DNA of 64,000 nt from Arenicola marina (taxonomy: Eukaryota > Annelida > Polychaeta > Arenicolidae). A model generated the notes under the pieces. The model was given only the letters and a program-made list of their open reading frames with translations. It was not told the origin of the DNA and did not search any database. Shown here piece after piece: positions 44,582 through 54,592 of the stretch. Both the position numbers and the translations under genes were made by a program. The stretch covers positions 23,807,639-23,871,638 of the forward strand of contig OZ025263.1 of assembly GCA_964019135.1 (NCBI GenBank). Reading direction: 5' to 3'. The first letter of the stretch is position 1. Each line of letters opens with the position of its first letter.

Positions 44582-44605
44582 TGGTTGTTTCCGTCGTGGA
44601 GGCGG
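44582..44605 (-). CDS. 24-bp mucin microexon
   Basis: A strong acceptor (CCCGTTTTCTTTCTCCAG) ends at 44606 and a consensus donor (GTAAGTGAC) starts at 44581, leaving only 24 bp between them. Read in phase 1 it supplies CC, then Ala-Ser-Thr-Thr-Glu-Thr-Thr, then A. CC joins the T left by the array exon ending at 45572 (Ser). The final A joins the GT that opens the exon at 42107 (Ser). The composition (STTETT) is that of the flanking mucin, and the length is a multiple of three, so it can be skipped without a frame change. Two strong splice sites, correct composition and correct phase on both sides make chance unlikely, but no transcript evidence is available here. Confidence 0.75.
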
Positions 44606-45571
44606 CTGGAGAAAGAAAACGGGCACGAGACATTTGAGACGACATACAACAAGGGTACCGACGCCTGGTCCAACCGAACACATCAATCAAGGGCACTGGG
44701 CAGGTGTCTGACCCAGTGACATGATATCGAAAGTGCAACGAAAATACACATCAATGTTAGAGATAGAAAGGAGTGACATGACGAGACCAAATCCTACGAG
44801 TTTCCAATTCCCTCTAAACTGCCAAGAGCAAGGCAAAACCAAGATAGAATGTAAAATAAATCAAAATTGAAAAACAAAATTGAAAAAAAAAGAGAAATGA
44901 CTTTCCTGAATGTGCAATCACATCCAACGTACGTATTGCTTACCGGTAAACAGATACACAAACGTGCGTCTACTATAAAGGAATAGGCTGCATCTACTCT
45001 TACTGGTCACCACTGTATATTTAGTACAAACTATGGTATGGCGATGTTATTTTGCCGGTGAAACGTAATAACAAAGCCTCAGGACTCACGCAGAGCGTAT
45101 GCCACTGTCTACGGTTTGTCTTACGATATCAATACTGCATGGGGAAATACAACACTTAGATAACAAGACTCCTACGAAACAAGTAACAACAATTGATTAA
45201 TCACGATCCCATTTCGAACAATTTCATTTTCATACTAATTCAACTTTCAGTGACACGTGAGCGATAATAGGACCATGCTGGAATGGGACGGCCAAGTGGC
45301 TAGGCGGTAATATGGCCTTACTGGAGTGCGAATGCACTGGACCTGGGCGATAAAAGGGGCTAATAGAGGGATGGTACATTATGCCCGGTGAGTGATAATT
45401 GGAAGACGTAGAAAAACAGAATGACATCACTTCCGGTTCAACACACGGGACAAAAAAGACCGGGCAACAAGGGTTACTATATCAGGCATATGAAATGAAT
45501 TATAGTTGTCACAAATGGGATGTGTTCAACACGGTTTCACAACGGAAGGATGGATGAGTACAACTACTTAC
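44606..45571 (-). other. Intron, 966 bp, between array exon A and the microexon
   Basis: GTAAGT...CTCCAG. AT-rich, with A runs near 44881-44893. Nothing else recognised. Confidence 0.6.
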
Positions 45572-48500
45572 AACTACTACTACTGGGAGATAGGGATGTG
45601 CTGATGGTGGAGGAGGCACTGCTCGTCACGGTCGTCGCTTCAGTACTTGTGGTCTGGGGCGTGGTGGTAGCTGTTGTAGTTTCTGTTGTGGTTGGTGTTG
45701 TGGTTTGCGTTGTAGTTTCTGTCGTGGTTGGTGTTGTGGTAGCTGTGGTAGTTTCTGTCGTGGTTTGTGTCGTGGTTGGTGTTGTGGTTTGAGTTGTGGT
45801 TTGTGTTGTGGTTGGTGTTGTGGTTTGCGTTGTAGTTTCTGTCGTGGTTGGTGTTGTGGTAGCTGTGGTAGTTTCTGTCGTGGTTGGTGTCGTGGTTGGT
45901 GTTGTGGTTTGTGTTGTAGTTTCTGTCGTGGTTGGAGTTGTGGTTTGTGTTGTTGTTTTCGTTGTGGTTGGTGTTGTGGTCTGTGTTGTGGTTTGTGTTG
46001 TGGTTGGTGTTGTGGTTTGAGTTGTGGTTTGTGTTGTGGTTGGTGTTGTGGTAGCTGTGGTAGTTTCAGTAGTGGTTTGTGTTGTGGTTGGTGTTGTGCT
46101 TTGCGTTGTAGTCTCTGTCGAGGTTGGGGTTGTGGTTTGTGTCGTAGTTTCTGTTGTGGTTTGTGTTGAGGTTTGTGTTGTGGTTGGTGTTGTGGTTGGT
46201 GTTGTGGTTTGTGTGGTAGTTTCTGTTGTGGTCGGTGTTGTGGTTTGTGTTGTAGTTTCCGTTGTGGTTGGTGTTGTGGTTTGTGTGGTAGTTTCTGTTG
46301 TAGCCGGTGTTGTGGTTTGTGTTGTAGTTTCCGTTGTGGTTGGTGTGGTGTTTTGTATTGTGGTTTGTGTTGTGGTTGGTGTTGTAGTTTGTGTTGTAGT
46401 TTGTGTTGTGGTTGGTGTTGTGGTTTGTGTTGTGGTTTGTGTTGTGGTTGGTGTTGTAGTTTGTGTTGTGGTGGCTGTGGTAGTTTGTGTTGTAGTGGGT
46501 GTGGTTGTTTCAGCTGTAGTGGCCGTTGTTGAACCAGTTGTGGTGGTCGAGGCTGTAGTGCTTTGAGATGTTGTGCTCTCCGTTGACGTTGGCCCAGTTA
46601 CTGTTGTGAATGGTTCTGTCGCCGAAGTTGTCGATCCCGCGGTAGTCGATATTTGTGTTGATGGCGTGGTAAGTGTTGTGGTTAGCACGGTGGTCGTCGC
46701 AGTGGTAGTTTCTGTTGTGGTTGGTGTTGTTGAAATAGTTGTTGTCTGTGTTGTGCTAGCAGTTGTAGTTTCTGTTGTCGTTGGTGTAGTGGTTTGTGTT
46801 GTAGTTTCTGTTGTCGTTGGTGTAGTGGTTTGTGTTGTAGTTTCTGTCGTGGTTGGTGTTGTGGTTTGTGTTGTAGTTTCTGTCGTGGTCGGTGTTGTGG
46901 TTTGTGTTGTAGTTTCCGTTGTGGTTGGTGTTGTGGATTGTGTTGCGGTTTGTGTTGTGGTTTGTGTTGCGGTTGGTGTTGTAGTTTGTGTTGTAGTTTC
47001 CGTTGTGGTTGGTGTTGTGGTTTGTGTTGTGGTTGGTGTTGTAGTTTGTGTTGTAGTTTCCGTTGTGGTTGGTGTTGTGGTTTGTGTTGTAGTTTCCGTT
47101 GTGGTTGGTGTTGTGGTCTGTGTGGTAGTTTCTGTCGTGGTCGGTGTTGTGGTTTGTGTTGTAGTTTCTGTCGTGGTCGGTGTTGTGGTTTGTGTTGTGG
47201 TTTCTGTCGTGGTCGGTGTTGTGGTTTGTGTTGTAGTTTCCGTTGTGGTTGGTGTTGTGGTTTGTGTTGTAGTTTTTGTCGTGGTTGGTGTTGTGGTTTG
47301 CGTTGTAGTTTCTGTTGTAGTTTCCGTTGTGGTTGGTGTTGTGGTCTGTGTGGTAGTTTCTGTCGTTGTCGGTGTTGTGGTTTGTGTTGTAGTTTCCGTT
47401 GTGGTTGGTGTTGTGGTTTGTGTGGTAGTTTCTGTCGTGGTCGGTGTTGTGGTTTGTGTTGTAGTTTCTGTTGTCGTTTCCGTTGTGGTTGGTGTTGTGG
47501 TCTGTGTGGTAGTTTCTGTCGTTGTCGGTGTTGTGGTTTCTGTTGTAGTTTCCGTTGTGGTTGGTGTTGTGGTTTGTGTGGTAGTTTCTGTCGTGGTTGG
47601 TGTTGTGGTTTGCGTTGTAGTTTCTGTTGTAGTTTCCGTTGTGGTTGGTGTTGTGGTCTGTGTGGTAGTTTCTGTCGTTGTCGGTGTTGTGGTTTGTGTT
47701 GTAGTTTCCGTTGTGGTTGGTGTTGTGGTTTGTGTGGTAGTTTCTGTCGTGGTCGGTGTTGTGGTTTGTGTTGTAGTTTCTGTCGTTGTCGGTGTTGTGG
47801 TTTGTGTTGTAGTTTCCGTTGTGGTTGGTGTTGTGGTTTGTGTTGTGGTTTCTGTCGTGGTCGGTGTTGTGGTTTGTGTTGTAGTTTCCGTTGTGGTTGG
47901 TGTCGTGGTTAGTGTTGTGGTTTGTGTTGTGGTTGGTGTTGTAGTTTGTGTTGTAGTTTCCGTTGTGGTTGGTGTTGTGGTTTGTGTGGTAGTTTCTGTC
48001 GTGGTCGGTGTTGTGGTTTGTGTTGTAATTTCCGTTGTGCTTGGTGTTGTGGTTTGTGTTGTAGTTTCTGTTGTGGTTGGTGTTGTAGTCTGTGTTGTAG
48101 TTTGTGTTGTGGTCTGTGTTGTGGTTGGTGTTGTGGTTTGTGTGGTAGTTTTTGTCGTGGTCGGTGTTGTGGTTTGTGTTGCTGTTTCTGTTGTGGTTGG
48201 TGTTGTGCTTGGTGTTGTAGTTTTTGTTGTAGTTTCCGTCGTGGTTGGTGTTGTGGTTTGTGTTGTGGTTTGGGTTGTAGTTCCTGTTGTGGTTGGTGTT
48301 GTGGTTTGCGTTGTTGTTTGTGTTGTAGTTTCTGTCGGGATTTTTGTTGTAGTTTGTGTTGTGGTTGGTGTTGTGATTTGTGTTGTAGTTTGTGTTATGG
48401 TAGGTGTTGTGGTTTGGGTTGTGGTTCCGGTTGTGGTTGGTGTTGTGGTTGGTGTTGTGGTTTGTGCCGTAGTTTCTGTCGTGGTTGGTGTTGTAGTTTG

Positions 48501-49190
48501 TGTTGTGGTTTCTATTCTGGTTTGTGATGTGGTTTGTGTTGTAGTTTGTGTTGTGGTTGGTGCTGTGGTTTGGGTTGTAGTTCCTGTTGTGGTTGGTGTT
48601 GTGGTTGGTGTTGTGGTTTGTGTTGTAGTTTCTGTCGCGGTTGAGGTTGCAGTTTCTGTTGTGGTTGGTGTTGTGGTTTGTGTTGTAGTTTCTTTCGTGG
48701 TTGGTGATGTGCTTTTTGTTGTAGTTGCTGTCGTGGTTGGCGTTGTGGTTTGCGTTGTGGTTGGTGTTGTGGTTGATGTTGTGGTTGGTGTTGTAGTTTC
48801 TGTTGTACTTTCCGTTGTGGTTTGTGTTGTGGTTTGTGTTTTGGTTTGTGTTGTGGTTGGTGTTGTGGTTTGTGTTGTTGTTTCTGTTGTGGTTGGTGTA
48901 GTGGTTGGTGTTGTGGTTTGTGTTGTAGTTTCCCTCGTGGTTGGTATTGTGGTCTGTGTTGTTGTTTCTGTTGTGGTTGTTGTTGTGGTTGGTGTTGTGG
49001 TTGGTGTTGTGGTTTGTGTTGTAGTTTCTGTTGTGGTTGGTGTGGGGGTTGATGTTGTAGTTTGTTTTGTACATTCCAACGTGGTTGGTGTTGTGGTTTG
49101 TGTTGTGGTTGGTGTTGTGGTTTGTGTTGTAGTTTCTGTCGTGGTTGGTGTTGTAGTTTGTGTTGTGGTTGGTGTTGTTGTTTTGGTGTA
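45572..49190 (-). CDS. Thr/Gln-rich mucin array, open 3' part of a large exon (exon A)
   Basis: This is the open, gene-proximal part of a Thr-rich array built mainly of the 12-residue unit TTTPTTTETTTQ (36 bp), with one spacer module near 46530-46765. The reading frame is open from about 49190 down to 45572. The array passes into a Ser-rich tail (SLSPSSSS), then meets a donor GTAAGTAG at 45571. The exon leaves one base, T, of a split codon. Together with the CC that opens the microexon at 44605 this makes a Ser codon, so I read it as upstream of the 35.8-kb exon in the same gene. Reading on past the donor gives only Cys-Lys-stop. No plausible start Met lies in the array, so the 5' end is elsewhere. 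A dense O-glycosylated extracellular domain is inferred from composition. Upstream of 49190 the frame is broken (see the 49178-64000 entry), so whether this segment is translated is uncertain. Confidence 0.6.
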
Positions 49191-50504
49191 GTTTCTTTCG
49201 TAGTTGGTGATGTGGTTGGTGTTGTAATTGCTGTCGTGGTTGGTGTTGTGGTTTGTGTTGTAGTTACCGTTGTGGTTGGCGTTGTGGTTTGTGTCGTGGT
49301 TGGGGTTGTGGTTTGTGTTGCAGTTTATGCTGTGGTTGGTGTTGTGGTTTGGGTTGTAGTTCTTGTTGTGGTTGGTGTTGTGGTTGGTGTTGTTGTTTGT
49401 GTTGTAGTTTCTGTCGTGGTTGGTTTTGTAGTTTGTGTTGTGGTTGGTGTTGTGGTTTGGGTTGTAGTTTGTGGTGTGGTAGGTGTTGTGGTTTGGGTTG
49501 TAGTTCCGGTAGTGGTTGGTGTTGTGGTTGGTGTTGTGGTTTGTGTTGTAGTTTCTGTCGCGGTTGGTGTTGTAGTTTGTGGTGTGGTTTCCATCGTGGT
49601 TGGTGATGTGGTTTGCGTTGTAGTTTGTGTTGTGGTTGGTGTTGTGGTTTGGGTTGTAGTTCCTGTTGTGGTTGGTGTTGTGGTTGGTGTTGTGGTTTGT
49701 GTTGTAGTTTCTGTCGTGGCTGGTGTTGTAGTTTCTGTTGTGGTTGGTGATGAGTATTGTGTTGTAGTTGCTGTCGTGGTTGGTGTTGTGGCTTGTGTTG
49801 TAGTTTCCGTTGCGGTTGGCGTTGTGGTTTGGGTTATGATCGAGGTTTTGGTTGGCGTTGTGGTTTGTGTTGTACTTTCCGTGGTGATTGGTGTTGTGGT
49901 TGGTGTTGTGGTTTGTGTTGTAGTTACCGTCGTGGTTGGTGTTGTGGTTTTTGTTGTAGTTTCTTTCACCGTTGATGATGTGGTTGGTGTTGTAATTTCT
50001 GTCGTGGTTGGTGTTGTAGTTTGTGTTGTAGTTAACGTTGTGGTTGGCGTTGTGGTTTGTGCCGTGGTTGGTGTTGTGGTTGGTGTTGTGGTTTGTGTTG
50101 TATATTACGTTGTGGTTGGTGTTGTGGTTGGTGTTGTGGTCTGTGCGGTAGTTTCTGTTGTGGTCGGTGTTGTGGTTTGTGTTGTAGTTTCCGTTGTGGT
50201 TGGTGTTGTGGTTTGTGTGGTAGTTTCTGTTGTAGCCGGTGTTGTGGTTTGTGTTGTAGTTTCCGTTGTGGTTGGTGTGGTGTTTTGTGTTGTGGTTTGT
50301 GTTGTGGTTGGTGTTGTAGTTTGTGTTGTAGTTTGTGTTGTGGTTGGTGTTGTGGTTTGTGTTGTGGTTTGTGTTGTGGTTGGTGTTGTAGTTTGTGTTG
50401 TGGTGGCTGTGGTAGTTTGTGTTGTAGTGGGTGTGGTTGTTTCAGCTGTAGTGGCCGTTGTTGAACCAGTTGTGGTGGTCGAGGCTGTAGTGCTTTGAGA
50501 TGTT
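46573..50504 (-). repeat. Array unit A1 (3,932 bp)
   Basis: First A-type higher-order unit, with an arbitrary boundary placed at the spacer core. A units are marked by TACATT at 49069-49074, TGAGTATTG near 49749, and an extra 36-bp repeat at 46793-46828 relative to B. Homology to A2 at offset 8,020 begins near 46195. The 600 bp to the left of that are a different, end-of-array sequence. Confidence 0.85.
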
Positions 50505-53500
50505 GTGCTCTCCGTTGACGTTGGCCCAGTTACTGTTGTGAATGGTTCTGTCGCCGAAGTTGTCGATCCCGCGGTAGTCGATATTTGTGTTGATGGCGTG
50601 GTAAGTGTTGTGGTTAGCACGGTGGTCGTCGCAGTGGTAGTTTCTGTTGTGGTTGGTGTTGTTGAAATAGTTGCTGTCTGTGTTGTGCTAGCAGTTGTAG
50701 TTTCTGTTGTCGTTGGTGTAGTGGTTTGTGTTGTAGTTTCTGTCGTGGTTGGTGTTGTGGTTTGTGTTGTAGTTTCTGTCGTGGTCGGTGTTGTGGTTTG
50801 TGTTGTAGTTTCCGTTGTGGTTGGTGTTGTGGATTGTGTTGCGGTTTGTGTTGTGGTTTGTGTTGCGGTTGGTGTTGTAGTTTGTGTTGTAGTTTCCGTT
50901 GTGGTTGGTGTTGTGGTTTGTGTTGTGGTTGGTGTTGTAGTTTGTGTTGTAGTTTCCGTCGTGGTTGGTGTTGTGGTTTGTGTTGTAGTTTCCGTTGTGG
51001 TTGGTGTTGTGGTCTGTGTGGTAGTTTCTGTCGTGGTCGGTGTTGTGGTTTGTGTTGTAGTTTCTGTCGTGGTCGGTGTTGTGGTTTGTGTTGTGGTTTC
51101 TGTCGTGGTCGGTGTTGTGGTTTGTGTTGTAGTTTCCGTTGTGGTTGGTGTTGTGGTTTGTGTTGTAGTTTTTGTCGTGGTTGGTGTTGTGGTTTGCGTT
51201 GTAGTTTCTGTTGTAGTTTCCGTTGTGGTTGGTGTTGTGGTCTGTGTGGTAGTTTCTGTCGTTGTCGGTGTTGTGGTTTGTGTTGTAGTTTCCGTTGTGG
51301 TTGGTGTTGTGGTTTGTGTGGTAGTTTCTGTCGTGGTCGGTGTTGTGGTTTGTGTTGTAGTTTCTGTTGTCGTTTCCGTTGTGGTTGGTGCTGTGGTCTG
51401 TGTGGTAGTTTCTGTCGTTGTCGGTGTTGTGGTTTCTGTTGTAGTTTCCGTTGTGGTTGGTGTTGTGGTTTGTGTGGTAGTTTCTGTCGTGGTTGGTGTT
51501 GTGGTTTGCGTTGTAGTTTCTGTTGTAGTTTCCGTTGTGGTTGGTGTTGTGGTCTGTGTGGTAGTTTCTGTCGTTGTCGGTGTTGTGGTTTGTGTTGTAG
51601 TTTCCGTTGTGGTTGGTGTTGTGGTTTGTGTGGTAGTTTCTGTCGTGGTCGGTGTTGTGGTTTGTGTTGTAGTTTCTGTCGTTGTCGGTGTTGTGGTTTG
51701 TGTTGTAGTTTCCGTTGTGGTTGGTGTTGTGGTTTGTGTTGTGGTTTCTGTCGTGGTTGGTGTTGTGGTTTGTGTTGTAGTTTCCGTTGTGGTTGGTGTC
51801 GTGGTTAGTGTTGTGGTTTGTGTTGTGGTTGGTGTTGTAGTTTGTGTTGTAGTTTCCGTTGTGGTTGGTGTTGTGGTTTGTGTGGTAGTTTCTGTCGTGG
51901 TCGGTGTTGTGGTTTGTGTTGTAATTTCCGTTGTGCTTGGTGTTGTGGTTTGTGTTGTAGTTTCTGTTGTGGTTGGTGTTGTAGTCTGTGTTGTAGTTTG
52001 TGTTGTGGTCTGTGTTGTGGTTGGTGTTGTGGTTTGTGTGGTAGTTTTTGTCGTGGTCGGTGTTGTGGTTTGTGTTGCTGTTTCTGTTGTGGTTGGTGTT
52101 GTGCTTGGTGTTGTAGTTTTTGTTGTAGTTTCCGTCGTGGTTGGTGTTGTGGTTTGTGTTGTGGTTTGGGTTGTAGTTCCTGTTGTGGTTGGTGTTGTGG
52201 TTTGCGTTGTTGTTTGTGTTGTAGTTTCTGTCGGGGTTTTTGTTGTAGTTTGTGTTGTGGTTGGTGTTGTGATTTGTGTTGTAGTTTGTGTTATGGTAGG
52301 TGTTGTGGTTTGGGTTGTGGTTCCGGTTGTGGTTGGTGTTGTGGTTGGTGTTGTGGTTTGTGCCGTAGTTTCTGTCGTGGTTGGTGTTGTAGTTTGTGTT
52401 GTGGTTTCTATTCTGGTTTGTGATGTGGTTTGTGTTGTAGTTTGTGTTGTGGTTGGTGTTGTGGTTTGGGTTGTAGTTCCTGTTGTGGTTGGTGTTGTGG
52501 TTGGTGTTGTGGTTTGTGTTGTAGTTTCTGTCGCGGTTGAGGTTGCAGTTTCTGTTGTGGTTGGTGTTGTGGTTTGTGTTGTAGTTTCTTTCGTGGTTGG
52601 TGATGTGCTTTTTGTTGTAGTTGCTGTCGTGGTTGGCGTTGTGGTTTGCGTTGTGGTTGGTGTTGTGGTTGATGTTGTGGTTGGTGTTGTAGTTTCTGTT
52701 GTACTTTCCGTTGTGGTTTGTGTTGTGGTTTGTGTTTTGGTTTGTGTTGTGGTTGGTGTTGTGGTTTGTGTTGTTGTTTCTGTTGTGGTTGGTGTAGTGG
52801 TTGGTGTTGTGGTTTGTGTTGTAGTTTCCCTCGTGGTTGGTATTGTGGTCTGTGTTGTTGTTTCTGTTGTGGTTGTTGTTGTGGTTGGTGTTGTGGTTGG
52901 TGTTGTGGTTTGTGTTGTAGTTTCTGTTGTGGTTGGTGTGGGGGTTGATGTTGTAGTTTGTTTTGTACGTTCCAACGTGGTTGGTGTTGTGGTTTGTGTT
53001 GTGGTTGGTGTTGTGGTTTGTGTTGTAGTTTCTGTCGTGGTTGGTGTTGTAGTTTGTGTTGTGGTTGGTGTTGTTGTTTTGGTGTAGTTTCTTTCGTAGT
53101 TGGTGATGTGGTTGGTGTTGTAATTGCTGTCGTGGTTGGTGTTGTGGTTTGTGTTGTAGTTACCGTTGTGGTTGGCGTTGTGGTTTGTGTCGTGGTTGGG
53201 GTTGTGGTTTGTGTTGCAGTTTATGCTGTGGTTGGTGTTGTGGTTTGGGTTGTAGTTCTTGTTGTGGTTGGTGTTGTGGTTGGTGTTGTTGTTTGTGTTG
53301 TAGTTTCTGTCGTGGTTGGTTTTGTAGTTTGTGTTGTGGTTGGTGTTGTGGTTTGGGTTGTAGTTTGTGGTGTGGTAGGTGTTGTGGTTTGGGTTGTAGT
53401 TCCGGTAGTGGTTGGTGTTGTGGTTGGTGTTGTGGTTTGTGTTGTAGTTTCTGTCGCGGTTGGTGTTGTAGTTTGTGGTGTGGTTTCCATCGTGGTTGGT

Positions 53501-54592
53501 GATGTGGTTTGCGTTGTAGTTTGTGTTGTGGTTGGTGTTGTGGTTTGGGTTGTAGTTCCTGTTGTGGTTGGTGTTGTGGTTGGTGTTGTGGTTTGTGTTG
53601 TAGTTTCTGTCGTGGCTGGTGTTGTAGTTTCTGTTGTGGTTGGTGATGTGCTTTGTGTTGTAGTTGCTGTCGTGGTTGGTGTTGTGGCTTGTGTTGTAGT
53701 TTCCGTTGCGGTTGGCGTTGTGGTTTGGGTTATGATCGAGGTTTTGGTTGGCGTTGTGGTTTGTGTTGTACGTTCCGTGGTGATTGGTGTTGTGGTTGGT
53801 GTTGTGGTTTGTGTTGTAGTTACCGTCGTGGTTGGTGTTGTGGTTTTTGTTGTAGTTTCTTTCACCGTTGATGATGTGGTTGGTGTTGTAATTTCTGTCG
53901 TGGTTGGTGTTGTAGTTTGTGTTGTAGTTAACGTTGTGGTTGGCGTTGTGGTTTGTGCCGTGGTTGGTGTTGTGGTTGGTGTTGTGGTTTGTGTTGTATA
54001 TTACGTTGTGGTTGGTGTTGTGGTTGGTGTTGTGGTCTGTGTGGTAGTTTCTGTCGTTGTCGGTGTTGTGGTTTGTGTTGTAGTTTCCGTTGTGGTTGGT
54101 GTTGTGGTTTGTGTTGTGGTTTCTGTCGTGGTCGGTGTTGTGGTTTGTGTTGTAGTTTCCGTTGTGGTTGGTGTCGTGGTTAGTGTTGTGGTTTGTGTTG
54201 TGGTTGGTGTTGTAGTTGGTGTTGTGGTTTGTGTGGTAGTTTCTGTTGTGGTCGGTGTTGTGGTTTGTGTTGTAGTTTCCGTTGTGGTTGGTGTTGTGGT
54301 TTGTGTGGTAGTTTCTGTTGTAGCCGGTGTTGTGGTTTGTGTTGTAGTTTCCGTTGTGGTTGGTGTGGTGTTTTGTATTGTGGTTTGTGTTGTGGTTGGT
54401 GTTGTAGTTTGTGTTGTAGTTTGTGTTGTGGTTGGTGTTGTGGTTTGTGTTGTGGTTTGTGTTGTGGTTGGTGTTGTAGTTTGTGTTGTGGTGGCTGTGG
54501 TAGTTTGTGTTGTAGTGGGTGTGGTTGTTTCAGCTGTAGTGGCCGTTGTTGAACCAGTTGTGGTGGTCGAGGCTGTAGTGCTTTGAGATGTT
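50505..54592 (-). repeat. Array unit B1 (4,088 bp)
   Basis: First B-type unit. It is marked by TACGTT near 52968, TGTGCTTTG near 53647, GTTGCTGTC near 50669 (A has GTTGTTGTC), and a net 192-bp insertion of array sequence around 54030-54240. It lacks the 36-bp repeat found near the start of A. Confidence 0.85.
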
